Shown piece by piece: positions 17,870 to 26,345 of a DNA stretch of 64,000 nt. Origin of the DNA: Pedobacter westerhofensis (GTDB lineage Bacteria; Bacteroidota; Bacteroidia; Sphingobacteriales; Sphingobacteriaceae). Made by a program: the position numbers and the translations under genes. Every line of letters begins with the position of its first letter. Position 1 is the first letter of the stretch. The notes beneath the pieces are model-generated. The model was not told the origin of the DNA and searched no databases. It saw only the letters and a list, made by a program, of their open reading frames with translations. Where the stretch lies: positions 310,001 through 374,000 of the forward strand of contig NZ_FXTN01000005.1 of NCBI RefSeq assembly GCF_900182595.1, given 5' to 3'.

Positions 17870-18880
17870 TTATTGTAATAGTTGCGTTTTATATTCTGGC
17901 AATATAGACTTAAAATAACTGATGGTATCTTCCAGATTTTTATCCGAATAACCTCCTGCAGCATTTCTGTGGCCCCCACCATTGAAATATTTCTTGCAGA
18001 TTTCATTTGCCGGGAAATCTCCGGTGGAGCGCAAAGATAATTTAACTTTATCAGTTCTTTCAATAATAAAGGCTGCCAGTTTAATTCCGTTGATAGACAG
18101 GGCATAATTTACAATACCCTCAGTATCACCAGTTACAATTTCAAAGCGTTTTAATTCCTCCGCAGTCACGGATATAATTGCAGTATTCAGCTCCCTGATA
18201 ATTTCCAGTTTATTGGTCAGGCAGTTCCCCAGGAAACGTAAACGGTTCTCCGTGGCATTATCGTATACCAGCTGATGAATTCTCCAGTGTTCGGCACCCG
18301 CGTCAATCAGGTCTGCCCCGATACGGTATACTTCTGAAGTTGCAGAAGCAAATCTGAAAGAGCCCGAATCGGTCATAATACCAGTATACAGACAGGTAGC
18401 GATGTCTTTGTTCATCATCACACCGTCTTCCAGAACGTTAACGATAAAATCATATACCAGTTGCGCAGCAGCGCAGGCATTGATACTCCAGTGCCTGTAA
18501 TCATCAAAATCCTCAGGCTCCAGATGATGGTCGATCATCACTTTGTATGCAGCAGAACTGCGGATCACTTCTCCCAGTTCATTGATCCTGGTCAGCGTAT
18601 TAAAATCCAGACAAAAAACAATTGCCGCCTCGGCAACATGCTGTTCAGATTTCTCCTTCTCTTCGGTATATATAATTACATCTGAATTATTTGGGAGCCA
18701 GTGCAAAAAATAGGGATAGTCTGTAGGGGTAATCACTTTTACGTGGTGCCCGCCCTGGATCAGGTAAGCATACAGGCCCAAAGATGAGCCCATCGCATCC
18801 CCATCAGGTTTGTGATGCGTTGTAATTACAATTTTCTGCGGCGTTGCCAGCAATGATTTAAGTTCAGAAAGGGATAGCAT
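17870..18880 (-). CDS. nrnA: DHH-family phosphoesterase (NrnA-like oligoribonuclease/pAp phosphatase)
   Basis: 336 residues. Motifs in order: THHKPDGDAMGSSLG (motif I), CLDFNTLTRI (motif II), MIDHHLEP (the DHH motif) and a DHHA1 domain with GGGHRNAAGGYS near the C-terminus. NrnA proteins degrade nanoRNA and convert pAp to AMP in the cytoplasm. A -7 box TAGCTTTG reads on the minus strand at 18896-18889, which would put the transcript start only a few bases before the ATG. It is divergent from ndk. The repeat array begins 17 bp after its stop. Confidence 0.92.
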   Translation of the reverse strand: MLSLSELKSLLATPQKIVITTHHKPDGDAMGSSLGLYAYLIQGGHHVKVITPTDYPYFLHWLPNNSDVIIYTEEKEKSEQHVAEAAIVFCLDFNTLTRINELGEVIRSSAAYKVMIDHHLEPEDFDDYRHWSINACAAAQLVYDFIVNVLEDGVMMNKDIATCLYTGIMTDSGSFRFASATSEVYRIGADLIDAGAEHWRIHQLVYDNATENRLRFLGNCLTNKLEIIRELNTAIISVTAEELKRFEIVTGDTEGIVNYALSINGIKLAAFIIERTDKVKLSLRSTGDFPANEICKKYFNGGGHRNAAGGYSDKNLEDTISYFKSILPEYKTQLLQ

Positions 18881-18933
18881 ATTCGCTGCAAAGCTAAGAA
18901 TTTAATGATTAAATGATTCCTTTATATTTGATG

Positions 18934-18964
18934 TTTAATATTAACAGCAGAAAATGTAGTTTTG
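18934..18964 (+). promoter_or_regulatory. Bacteroidota-type promoter of ndk
   Basis: A -33-like TTTA at 18934-18937 and an exact -7 box TAGTTTTG (TAnnTTTG) at 18957-18964 are 19 bp apart. The predicted transcript start lies about 15 bp before the ndk ATG. Confidence 0.7.
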
Positions 18965-18983
18965 CAGAACAAATAAAACTAAG

Positions 18984-19403
18984 ATGAGTACAAACAGAAC
19001 ATTTACAATGATTAAGCCGGATGCAGTAGCAAACGGACATATCGGTGCAATTATCAATGACATTACTGCTGCAGGTTTCAAAATCATTGCTTTAAAATAC
19101 ACAAAACTAACAGAAGAAACTGCCGGTAAATTTTATGAAGTGCATAAAGACCGTCCTTTCTATGGCGATTTAGTTACTTTTATGTCTTCAGGACCAATCG
19201 TAGCTGCAATTCTTGAAAAAGACAATGCAATTGAAGATTTCAGGAAACTGATCGGTGCTACCAACCCTGCACAGGCAGAAGATGGCACTATCCGTAAAAA
19301 ATATGCACAGTCTATTGAAGCCAATGCTGTTCACGGATCTGATTCAGATGAAAATGCTGCAATCGAAGGAGATTTCTTCTTTACTGCTGCTGAACGTTTC
19401 TAG
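18984..19403 (+). CDS. ndk: Nucleoside diphosphate kinase
   Basis: 139 residues, the normal length. [11 protein letters not shown] at the start, [14 protein letters not shown] in the middle, and [12 protein letters not shown] with the phosphorylated His are the family hallmarks. It transfers the gamma phosphate among NTPs and dNTPs. It has its own promoter and is followed by an intrinsic terminator, so it is a single-gene transcript. Confidence 0.97.
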   Translation: MSTNRTFTMIKPDAVANGHIGAIINDITAAGFKIIALKYTKLTEETAGKFYEVHKDRPFYGDLVTFMSSGPIVAAILEKDNAIEDFRKLIGATNPAQAEDGTIRKKYAQSIEANAVHGSDSDENAAIEGDFFFTAAERF

Positions 19404-19432
19404 TTCCTGCTGATGATTTAAAGATAAGATAT

Positions 19433-19464
19433 ATAAGCACCCCTAAAAAGGTGCTTATTCTTTT
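19433..19464 (+). terminator. Intrinsic terminator after ndk
   Basis: ATAAGCACC at 19433-19441 pairs with GGTGCTTAT at 19450-19458 (9 bp, 8-nt loop), followed by TCTTTT. Confidence 0.85.
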
Positions 19465-19492
19465 ATAAACCTATACCAACCAAATTACATTC

Positions 19493-20209
19493 ATGAAGAA
19501 ATTATTGATTACGCTGTTGATCCCTTGCTGCGCGATGGCGGTGGATGCACAAACAAAGAAGACGGTAGTAAAGAAAACCACAATAACTGCGGTGGCACCG
19601 GTAAAGTTTGCGAGCACACTTGACTCTGCAAGTTATGCCTTTGGAATGTCAATGGCAGCCAGCCTTAAAAGCGGCGGATTAAAATCACTGAACTACGAGC
19701 TGCTGATGAAAGGCCTCAAAGCCGAATTTGCCGGCGAGAAAACCCTGCTCAGCCAGGAATCAGCCCAAAAAGCGATCGGCAATACATTTAAAACGGTGAG
19801 CCAGGCCAAATTCTCTTCCAACATTACAGTAGGAAAAAAATTCCTGGAGAACAACAAAAAGACCCCTGGCGTACAAACCACAGCAAGCGGGCTGCAGTAC
19901 CTGGTGCTCACAGCAGGGGATGGCATCAAACCAAAGGAAACAGATTCTGTACTGGTACATTATAAAGGTACATTGCTGAACGGAAAGCAGTTTGACAGCT
20001 CATATGACCGCGGAGAGCCGATTACCTTAACATTAGACAGGGTAATACCAGGATGGACAGAAGGCATGCAGTTAATGTCAAAAGGCGCTAAATACAAATT
20101 TTTTATCCCTTACAATTTAGCTTATGGCGAACGCGGTGCAGGCCAGGATATCCCACCCTACAGCACCCTGATTTTCGAGATTGAACTGCTTAAAGTGAAT
20201 GGTAAGTAA
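19493..20209 (+). CDS. Secreted FKBP-type peptidyl-prolyl isomerase (FklB/FkpA-like)
   Basis: 238 residues with a signal peptide (MKKLLITLLIPCCAMAVDAQ). Residues 40-125 form the helical dimerisation domain (LDSASYAFGMSMAASLK, SQESAQKAIGNTF), and residues 125-236 the FKBP domain (TTASGLQYLVL, VLVHYKGTLLNGKQFDSSYD, LDRVIPGWTEGMQLM, IPYNLAYGERGA). It is a periplasmic folding helper. A second FKBP gene of a different layout lies 2 kb away on the other strand. Confidence 0.94.
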   Translation: MKKLLITLLIPCCAMAVDAQTKKTVVKKTTITAVAPVKFASTLDSASYAFGMSMAASLKSGGLKSLNYELLMKGLKAEFAGEKTLLSQESAQKAIGNTFKTVSQAKFSSNITVGKKFLENNKKTPGVQTTASGLQYLVLTAGDGIKPKETDSVLVHYKGTLLNGKQFDSSYDRGEPITLTLDRVIPGWTEGMQLMSKGAKYKFFIPYNLAYGERGAGQDIPPYSTLIFEIELLKVNGK

Positions 20210-20271
20210 CGTTTGTCCCAAACCATTCCAGAAATAGTTTGTTGTAACCCCATAAATTAAATCAAACTATC

Positions 20272-20454
20272 ATGAACATTAAGAAATATTTCCCCCTCGC
20301 ACTCGTTGCTTTATTGGTTACAACGCTATCAAGCTGTTCAGCTATAGAAGGTATTTTTAAAGCAGGCGTATGGTCTGGTATAATTGTAGTAGTGGTAGTG
20401 CTTGCCCTGATCATCTGGGTAATCAGCAAAATTTTTGGCGGCGGTAGAAGCTAG
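20272..20454 (+). CDS. Small membrane lipoprotein, function unknown
   Basis: 60 residues. The N-terminus MNIKKYFPLALVALLVTTLSSC is a lipoprotein signal with lipidated Cys22. Residues 33-55 (GVWSGIIVVVVVLALIIWVISKI) form a strong transmembrane helix, followed by FGGGRS. Small proteins of this shape are common in Bacteroidota and have no assigned role. It stops 2 bp from the stop of the convergent DUF721 gene. Confidence 0.85.
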   Translation: MNIKKYFPLALVALLVTTLSSCSAIEGIFKAGVWSGIIVVVVVLALIIWVISKIFGGGRS

Positions 20455-20456
20455 TA

Positions 20457-20747
20457 CTACAAAAATATAATCTCATTAATGACCTCAGAACCGGCACGTT
20501 CATTCAGTTTCTGGATGATGCCGGTTCTTACCATCAGCAGTTCATTTTTAATGACTGAAGATTCGATACGTACAAAAAGCTTTTTGTGCGCAATATAAAT
20601 CTGGGTAGTCCTGTTCCCTATAGCAGTGCCCATAATCTCGGGCCACATGGCCACTACCCCTGTTTCATCAAACTTTCCTCTTAACCTGTAGACAGACAAC
20701 ATCTTGGTGATGGCGTCCTTCAGGGTCATGTCATTGGGTTTACGCAT
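20457..20747 (-). CDS. DUF721 (DciA-like) protein
   Basis: 96 residues. LKDAITKMLSVYRLRGKFDETGVVAMWPEIMGTAIGNRTTQIYIAHKKLFVRI is the DUF721 pattern. DUF721/DciA proteins load the replicative helicase in bacteria without DnaC. Its start overlaps the recF stop by 8 bp, an arrangement found in many Bacteroidota and consistent with co-expression with a replication and repair gene. Confidence 0.88.
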   Translation of the reverse strand: MRKPNDMTLKDAITKMLSVYRLRGKFDETGVVAMWPEIMGTAIGNRTTQIYIAHKKLFVRIESSVIKNELLMVRTGIIQKLNERAGSEVINEIIFL

Positions 20748-21843
20748 GGTATATAGATCCGTTTACAACCTCAAACAAAGTTACAGGAACTTTGATCTGA
20801 TTAAAAATATTTGAAACTCTTTCTTTCCCGGTATCTGTGATAAAGATCTGGCCAAAATCGTGATGCGATACCATCTCCATCAGCTTATGCATCCGGTGGT
20901 CGTCCAGTTTATCAAAGATATCGTCCAGCAGCAGCAGCGGCTTAAAGCCCTTGTATTTTTCCACATAAGCATACTGCGCCAGTTTCAGCGCAATCAGAAA
21001 GGATTTCTGCTGGCCCTGTGACCCGAATTTTTTCAGCGGCATATCGGCGATGCTGAAAATAAGGTCGTCTTTATGTATACCCGTGGTCGTTCTTTCGAGC
21101 ACCTTGTCTTTCTCTACCGATTGCTGCAGCAAGGTATCAAATGGAGTATCATTTAATTGCGATTGATAAACCAGGCTAACCTGCTCTGCATCTGTAGTAA
21201 GATACTGATAATATTTATTGAATAACAGGATATAATCAAGCATAAACTGTTTTCTCTTCTCAAAAATCTTCTGGCCAGAGCTCACCAGCTGCTCATCAAA
21301 TATCTCCAGTAATGCCGGATCATAACGTCTTGTAAGCGCAATCTGTTTCAACAATGCGTTTCTGTTCAAAAGGTGCCTGTTGTAAATAATCAGCTCGTCA
21401 AGGTACTGAGCGTCGGTCTGTGAGATCACATTGTCCATAAACCGGCGACGTTCTTCGCTGCCGTCCATAATGATCGTCACATCATAGGGAGAAATCATCA
21501 CCAGAGGAAAAAGGCCGATATGACTCGCAAGCTTATCATATTCCTTTTTATTACGCTTAAACTGCTTTTTCTGATTTTTCTTTACCCCACAGGTGATCTT
21601 CTCATTTTTTTCCTGCCGGTCAAAATCCCCCTGGATTAAAAAAAGGTCTTCTGATGTTTTGATCTGCTGGCTGTCAATAGGATTAAAATAGCTTTTGCAT
21701 AGGCACAGGTAGTGGATGGCATCCAGCAGATTGGTTTTGCCTGCACCATTATTACCCACAAATGCATTCACAGTCTTTGAAAACCGTAAATCAGCATCAG
21801 AATAGTTCTTAAAATTGAGCAGAGTAATATTTTTTAACCACAT
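20740..21843 (-). CDS. recF: DNA replication and repair protein RecF
   Basis: 367 residues from the ATG at 21843 (MWLKNITLLNFKNYSDADL), the usual Bacteroidota start; an in-frame ATG at 21858 would add five residues. Walker A is GNNGAGKT, the signature is GSQGQQKSFLIALKLAQ, and Walker B is LLLLDDIFDKLDDHR. RecF loads RecA at gaps with RecO and RecR. It overlaps DUF721 downstream. Confidence 0.95.
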   Translation of the reverse strand: MWLKNITLLNFKNYSDADLRFSKTVNAFVGNNGAGKTNLLDAIHYLCLCKSYFNPIDSQQIKTSEDLFLIQGDFDRQEKNEKITCGVKKNQKKQFKRNKKEYDKLASHIGLFPLVMISPYDVTIIMDGSEERRRFMDNVISQTDAQYLDELIIYNRHLLNRNALLKQIALTRRYDPALLEIFDEQLVSSGQKIFEKRKQFMLDYILLFNKYYQYLTTDAEQVSLVYQSQLNDTPFDTLLQQSVEKDKVLERTTTGIHKDDLIFSIADMPLKKFGSQGQQKSFLIALKLAQYAYVEKYKGFKPLLLLDDIFDKLDDHRMHKLMEMVSHHDFGQIFITDTGKERVSNIFNQIKVPVTLFEVVNGSIYHA

Positions 21844-22012
21844 ATGTATGAGCTTCAAAGTTACCGTTTAGCTTTGTTAAAATAACGTGATGTGGATATT
21901 TGTTTCCGCCGCGAAGCTATCCCTATCACATTCAGGATGTTCTAAAGCCGGTGCTCTGTTAAAAATTTCTGTAAATACTAAAAAAAGAGGTTGATACTTT
22001 GACCTAAAAATG

Positions 22013-22020
22013 TATTTTTG
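22013..22020 (+). promoter_or_regulatory. -7 promoter box for the TPR gene
   Basis: TATTTTTG followed by C matches TAnnTTTG. It overlaps a longer upstream in-frame start (22018) and so argues for the ATG at 22045. A -33-like TTGA lies at 21991-21994 with an 18-bp spacer. Confidence 0.6.
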
Positions 22021-22044
22021 CAGTCCTTAATTTTTTTAAATAAA

Positions 22045-22716
22045 ATGTCCACAACAGAAAAAGAAGTAAATCATAATGTTAGAAAAGGTTCATTTTTAGA
22101 AGAAAACTCTAAAAGCCTTTTATTCATTGCCGGTGCGGTAGTCTTATTGGTGATCATATACTTTTGGTATCAGAATGTCTATTTAAAAGGCAGGGCTGAA
22201 GAAGCGACTGCAAAAATGTACAAGGCAGAACAGTATGTTGGTGTAGACTCACTGGCTAACAAAGCCATCAACGGAGATTCCGGATACCCTGGATTTGAAA
22301 AAATTGCTGACGAATATAACAATACAAAATCTGCAAACTTAGCCAACCTTTATCTTGGCGGAATTTATTTACGTAAAGGGGAGTACAAAAAAGCGGCAGA
22401 TGTTTTGGGCAAATATGCAGAAACAGGCAGTCCTGTGGCAGATCCTCTGGCATTGGGTATGCTGGGCGATGCATACAGCGAGCTGAAAGATTACAGCCAG
22501 GCGATTACCTACTATAAAAAAGCTGCTGATAAATCGAGCAATAAATTTACATCTCCTATGTTCCTTAAAAAACTGGGCCTGGTTTATGAAACGCAAAAAG
22601 ATTATGAAAATGCTGAAAAAGCTTATACAAAAATCAAATCAGAATTCCCTGCAAGCCAGGAAGCTACGATGATCGATGAATACATTGCCCGCGTCACTGC
22701 AGCACAGGGTAAGTAA
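22045..22716 (+). CDS. Membrane-anchored tetratricopeptide repeat protein
   Basis: 223 residues from the ATG at 22045. A transmembrane helix lies at about 24-43 (LLFIAGAVVLLVIIYFWYQ). The rest holds TPR-like repeats (ANLYLGGIYLRKGEYKKAADVL, MLGDAYSELKDYSQAITYYKKA, KLGLVYETQKDYENAEKAYTKI). The layout is similar to YfgM, which works with the Sec and BamB systems, but this is only a resemblance. It is followed by a strong terminator. Confidence 0.85.
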   Translation: MSTTEKEVNHNVRKGSFLEENSKSLLFIAGAVVLLVIIYFWYQNVYLKGRAEEATAKMYKAEQYVGVDSLANKAINGDSGYPGFEKIADEYNNTKSANLANLYLGGIYLRKGEYKKAADVLGKYAETGSPVADPLALGMLGDAYSELKDYSQAITYYKKAADKSSNKFTSPMFLKKLGLVYETQKDYENAEKAYTKIKSEFPASQEATMIDEYIARVTAAQGK

Positions 22717-22732
22717 AATAAAATATTTTGAC

Positions 22733-22763
22733 AAAGGCCTGCATTTTATGCAGGCCTTTTTTT
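22733..22763 (+). terminator. Strong intrinsic terminator after the TPR gene
   Basis: AAAGGCCTGCAT at 22733-22744 pairs with its complement at 22748-22759 (12 bp, 3-nt loop) and runs into TTTTTTT. Confidence 0.93.
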
Positions 22764-22775
22764 GTGTCTAATACT

Positions 22776-22783
22776 TACATTTG
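22776..22783 (+). promoter_or_regulatory. -7 promoter box for ribH
   Basis: TACATTTG followed by C matches TAnnTTTG and ends 4 bp before the ribH ATG. The transcript should begin at or beside the start codon. No clear -33 box was found. Confidence 0.5.
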
Positions 22784-22787
22784 CAGT

Positions 22788-23279
22788 ATGGCAACAAATT
22801 TAAAGAACCTATCTGATTTTTCACATACAACAGTTCCGGATGGCGGCGCTTATAAAATAGCTATCGCTGTTGCGGAATGGAATGCCGATGTTACCGGGAG
22901 TTTATACAAAGGAGCGTTTGATACCCTGCTTAAACATGGTGTTAAAGAAGAAAACATTCTGTCTGTACCCGTTCCGGGAAGTTTTGAATTAACCGGCGCT
23001 GCCGAGATCCTCCTTAACAAACATCCCGAGCTTGATGCCGTGATTTGTTTAGGCTGTGTGATCCAGGGGGATACCAAACACTTTGATTTTATCTGTGATG
23101 CCGTTGCTAACGGTGTAACACAGGTTGGGATTAAATACAGTAAACCGGTTATATTCGGAGTACTCACCACCAACGATTTACAGCAGGCACTGGACAGGTC
23201 GGGCGGCAAACATGGTAACAAAGGTGATGAAGCAGCCATAACTGCGATAAAAATGGCTCATTTACTGGCAACTATCTAA
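22788..23279 (+). CDS. ribH: 6,7-dimethyl-8-ribityllumazine synthase
   Basis: 163 residues from the ATG at 22788 (MATNLKNLSDF); a longer frame start at 22728 lies inside the terminator and is rejected. Family motifs: AVAEWNADVTGSLYKGAFDTL, VPVPGSFELTGAAEIL, ICLGCVIQGDTKHFDFICD and KPVIFGVLTTND. It makes the riboflavin precursor from ArP and DHBP. Confidence 0.95.
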   Translation: MATNLKNLSDFSHTTVPDGGAYKIAIAVAEWNADVTGSLYKGAFDTLLKHGVKEENILSVPVPGSFELTGAAEILLNKHPELDAVICLGCVIQGDTKHFDFICDAVANGVTQVGIKYSKPVIFGVLTTNDLQQALDRSGGKHGNKGDEAAITAIKMAHLLATI

Positions 23280-23468
23280 TATCAGGTTTGTTTTTTTTCC
23301 TAAATAACGTAGCTTAGCAAAAGAAAAAAACATTATAAGTAGGCAACATTGATATTTCGCTCTCAAAAAGCAATACAATTTGTGATCTTTAACTGAAAAT
23401 TTAATCCGGTAGAGTGAAAACGTCGTAATATAAGATAGCTTCATGTCACTGAATAATAATATATACTT

Positions 23469-23588
23469 ATGAAAAAAGTAGCGATCGTATTGCTTGGCGT
23501 ATTTTTTGCAATAACAGTTTTAGAGTCCTGCGGATCACGCATCTGCCCTGCATACTCTTCGTATCCAAAAGGCAGCCGCAGAAAATAG
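23469..23588 (+). CDS. 39-residue candidate lipoprotein
   Basis: The ORF encodes MKKVAIVLLGVFFAITVLES, then a lipobox Cys21 (VLESC) and a 19-residue mature part rich in Ser, Arg and Lys with a second Cys (ICPAYSSYPKGS). It ends 23 bp before ytxJ and is in the same direction. It is too short for most gene finders. The lipoprotein signal and position suggest a real gene, but conservation is not tested. The preceding 190 bp (23280-23468) show no other gene. Confidence 0.6.
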   Translation: MKKVAIVLLGVFFAITVLESCGSRICPAYSSYPKGSRRK

Positions 23589-23611
23589 CGCGTACAATTA
23601 TCAAAGACAAG

Positions 23612-23944
23612 ATGGAGTGGAAAAACATTACTGATCTGAACCAGATCAGCGATATCAAAGCAACAACGGGATTTAGTTTAATCTTTAAGCACAGTACCCG
23701 CTGTTCGGTGAGCATGATGGTAAAAAAACGTTTCGAGCTGGACTGGGAAGTTATTCCTGATGATACAACTCTGTATTTTCTTGACCTGATCAGCCACAGG
23801 GCAATTTCTGCACAAATTGCAGAAACATTTCAGGTACACCATGAATCACCTCAGATCCTTCTGATCAAGGATGGCAATTGCGTACTTGATGCCTCGCACA
23901 GTGACATCTCGGCCGATGAGATTGCAGAGGTGATCAATAATTAA
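23612..23944 (+). CDS. ytxJ: YtxJ-family monothiol bacilliredoxin-like protein
   Basis: 110 residues, thioredoxin-like fold. The redox motif FKHSTRCSVS carries a single Cys31, as in YtxJ proteins linked to bacillithiol. DWEVIPDDTTLYFLDLI and SPQILLIKDGNCVLDASHSDI match the rest of the family. It may remove bacillithiol from proteins. It lies upstream of lipA. YpdA and BshA are also in this window. The bacillithiol role is from family knowledge, not direct evidence. Confidence 0.85.
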   Translation: MEWKNITDLNQISDIKATTGFSLIFKHSTRCSVSMMVKKRFELDWEVIPDDTTLYFLDLISHRAISAQIAETFQVHHESPQILLIKDGNCVLDASHSDISADEIAEVINN

Positions 23945-23957
23945 ATGACATTTCAAC

Positions 23958-23990
23958 TTTATAAGATTTCAAACCTATTGCTTAACTTTG
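23958..23990 (+). promoter_or_regulatory. Promoter of lipA
   Basis: An exact -7 box TAACTTTG lies at 23983-23990, and a -33-like TTTA at 23958-23961 with a 21-bp spacer. The box ends 4 bp before the lipA ATG, which predicts a leaderless or nearly leaderless mRNA. Confidence 0.6.
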
Positions 23991-23994
23991 TTGC

Positions 23995-24873
23995 ATGATC
24001 GCACTTCCGGTTGTTCCAGCAAACACAGTACAACGTAAACCAGATTGGCTTAGGGTTAAGCTTCCGGTAGGTAAAGAATATGCGCAGGTGCGCAGCCTTG
24101 TAGACACACATAAATTACATACAATTTGTGAAAGCGGCAATTGCCCTAACATGGGCGAATGCTGGGGCGCAGGCACAGCAACCTTCATGATCCTGGGCAA
24201 TATCTGTACCCGCTCCTGTTCATTTTGCGCAGTAGCAACAGGCAGGCCAAAAGCAGTAGATCTTGATGAGCCAAACCGCGTAGCGAATTCAGTAAAACTG
24301 ATGCAGGTAAAACACTGCGTAATCACATCGGTAGACCGTGACGACCTTAAAGATGGCGGTTCCATTATCTGGGCAGAAACTTTACAGGCCATCAGGCGCG
24401 AAAGCCCTGAAACTACGCTGGAAACCCTGATCCCTGATTTCAGGGGAGTATGGGATAACCTCTACCGTGTGCTCGAAGAACGTCCTGAAGTGATGTCACA
24501 TAATATTGAGACCGTACGCAGGTTAACCAAACAGGTGCGTGTACAGGCAAAATATGACAGAAGTCTTGAATGTTTGAAAAGAATTTCCGACTTTGGACTG
24601 AGAACCAAGACAGGTATCATGCTTGGCCTCGGAGAAACTGAAGATGATGTATTTGAAGCTATGGACGACCTGGTAGCAAATGGCGTACATATCCTTACTT
24701 TAGGACAGTACTTACAGCCTACACGTAACCACCACCCTGTGCTGGACTGGATCCATCCTGACCAGTTTGCCAAGTATAAGGAAATTGGCCTGGCAAAGGG
24801 GTTAAGATATGTGGAAAGCGGTCCGTTAGTGAGGTCGTCATATCATGCTGAGAAACATCTTTTTGATTTTTAA
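23995..24873 (+). CDS. lipA: Lipoyl synthase
   Basis: 292 residues. The auxiliary cluster motif [12 protein letters not shown] and the radical SAM motif CTRSCSFC are both present, with the C-terminal [10 protein letters not shown] loop. It inserts two sulfurs into octanoyl groups to make lipoate. Its gene is directly downstream of ytxJ but has its own promoter. Confidence 0.97.
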   Translation: MIALPVVPANTVQRKPDWLRVKLPVGKEYAQVRSLVDTHKLHTICESGNCPNMGECWGAGTATFMILGNICTRSCSFCAVATGRPKAVDLDEPNRVANSVKLMQVKHCVITSVDRDDLKDGGSIIWAETLQAIRRESPETTLETLIPDFRGVWDNLYRVLEERPEVMSHNIETVRRLTKQVRVQAKYDRSLECLKRISDFGLRTKTGIMLGLGETEDDVFEAMDDLVANGVHILTLGQYLQPTRNHHPVLDWIHPDQFAKYKEIGLAKGLRYVESGPLVRSSYHAEKHLFDF

Positions 24874-24900
24874 AAGGGCTTTGGCTTCAAACAAAATATG

Positions 24901-24930
24901 TTTGAACTTGTTAGACTTTCTGTATATTAG
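24901..24930 (+). promoter_or_regulatory. Candidate promoter of the ECF sigma operon
   Basis: TTTG at 24901-24904 and TATATTAG (one mismatch to TAnnTTTG) at 24923-24930 are 18 bp apart. The box ends 5 bp before the TTG start of the sigma factor. Confidence 0.5.
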
Positions 24931-24935
24931 CAACA

Positions 24936-25487
24936 TTGGCAGCGACTAAAAAAATATCCCTCACAGAAGATGACCTGGTGCGTGCACTCAGAGGTCATGA
25001 GACTATTGCAATACAGGCACTATACGACATGTATTCAGGTGCCCTGTTAGGCGTAATCCTTAGGATTGTACAACAATCAGAGATCGCCGAGGATCTTTTA
25101 CAGGAAACCTTCATTAAAATATGGAACTCTGCTGACAGTTATGACAGCAGCAAAGGGCGGTTATTTACCTGGATGATCAATGTTGCGCGCAATATCGCTA
25201 TCGATAAACTCCGTTCAAAAGACTTCAGAAATTCTCATAAAAACCAAGACATAGAAAATAACGTAGATTTCATTGACTCGCAAAAAAAGATCACTTTCAA
25301 TGCTGATACACTTGGTTTAAGAGATATGGTTACTGCACTTAAACCAGAATTCAATGATGTATTAAACATGGTATATTTTAAAGGGTATACGCACGTTGAG
25401 GCCGCAGAGGAACTGAATTTACCATTGGGTACGGTGAAAACCAGGATCAGGATGGCTATTATGGAATTAAGAAAGCATTTTAATTAA
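24936..25487 (+). CDS. ECF-family RNA polymerase sigma factor
   Basis: 183 residues. It appears to start with TTG at 24936 because the frame is closed by a stop at 24912 and has no upstream ATG. Region 2 is at about 25-95 (YDMYSGALLGVILRIVQ, AEDLLQETFIKIWNSADSYD, RLFTWMINVARNIAIDKLRS) and region 4 at about 120-180 (VLNMVYFKGYTHVEAAEELN, GTVKTRIRMAIMELRKHF). The anti-sigma gene follows without a gap, so the pair is co-expressed. The target promoters are unknown. Confidence 0.92.
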   Translation: MAATKKISLTEDDLVRALRGHETIAIQALYDMYSGALLGVILRIVQQSEIAEDLLQETFIKIWNSADSYDSSKGRLFTWMINVARNIAIDKLRSKDFRNSHKNQDIENNVDFIDSQKKITFNADTLGLRDMVTALKPEFNDVLNMVYFKGYTHVEAAEELNLPLGTVKTRIRMAIMELRKHFN

Positions 25488-26345
25488 GTGGAAGAATCAA
25501 AGGCATACATCGAAACAGGCATACTTGAACTTTATGTTCTGGGGCAGTTAAACGCTCAGGAACAACATGAGGTTGAAGCTATGGCACTGAGGGTTCCTGA
25601 CATCAAAGCAGAAATCAACGCCATCGAGATTGCCATGGAAGAATATGCTGTAAGCCATGCCATACAACCTACCCTCGGTTTAGAAAAAGAAATATTTGAA
25701 AGAATTGCGGCACCTGAGACTACTCAGCCATCAGCGCCGGCAGCAGCTGAAAATACAGGCAAAATAGTGCCTTTATATGATGATCGATCTGCCTCAACTA
25801 TCAAAACATTAAAATTTGCGCTTGTTGCCTGTGTTGCTTTGCTTGTTGTTAGCAGCGTAGCCTTATATTCGGCACATGACAAGCTTAACCTTGCAAATCA
25901 GCAGATCGCTTCGCTCAGTACAGACAGGGAAAAATTTGCCGCAACTGTAAGTTATATCAAAGACGAGAACAAAGATCTGCAGGAAATAGCTGCTATTGCT
26001 GCTGATCCTACCTGGTCTTCAGTAAAGCTTGCCGGAACCAAGATTTCGCCGCAAGCCACCATGATGGTCTACTGGCATAAAAAAGGCCAGCATGTAATGG
26101 TAGACAATACCAAAATGGCGCTGCCGGAAAATGACAATACCCACCAGTACCAGTTATGGGCGATGGTAAATGGAAAACCAGTTGATCTTGGTGTATTTGA
26201 TGCGCAGACACAACCTAAGAAATTACTTCTTCCGATGAAAGAAGTAGGGAACGCACAGGCTTTTGCCGTTACGCTTGAAAAGCGTGGTGGAAGCGTAACC
26301 CCTACTATGGAAAAAATGGTTGTGGTTGGTGCCGTGTCTATTTAA
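25488..26345 (+). CDS. RskA-type anti-sigma factor
   Basis: 285 residues, starting with GTG directly after the sigma stop codon, which suggests translational coupling. The N-terminus (IETGILELYVLGQLNAQEQ) is the sigma-binding part, a transmembrane helix spans about 101-125 (TLKFALVACVALLVVSSVALYS), and the periplasmic part is an RskA domain (MMVYWHKKGQHVMVDNTKMAL, YQLWAMVNGKPVDLG, AFAVTLEKRGG). It should hold the sigma factor at the membrane. Its last 8 bp overlap the 3' end of nnr. Confidence 0.9.
   Translation: MEESKAYIETGILELYVLGQLNAQEQHEVEAMALRVPDIKAEINAIEIAMEEYAVSHAIQPTLGLEKEIFERIAAPETTQPSAPAAAENTGKIVPLYDDRSASTIKTLKFALVACVALLVVSSVALYSAHDKLNLANQQIASLSTDREKFAATVSYIKDENKDLQEIAAIAADPTWSSVKLAGTKISPQATMMVYWHKKGQHVMVDNTKMALPENDNTHQYQLWAMVNGKPVDLGVFDAQTQPKKLLLPMKEVGNAQAFAVTLEKRGGSVTPTMEKMVVVGAVSI

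Noticed and set aside
17833..18105. 90-residue minus-strand ORF overlapping the DHH gene
   Set aside because: It is in a different frame inside the DHH domain; only its last residues fall in the repeats.
22728..22787. Longer start for ribH
   Set aside because: The extra 20 codons lie on the terminator of the previous gene and on the promoter box.
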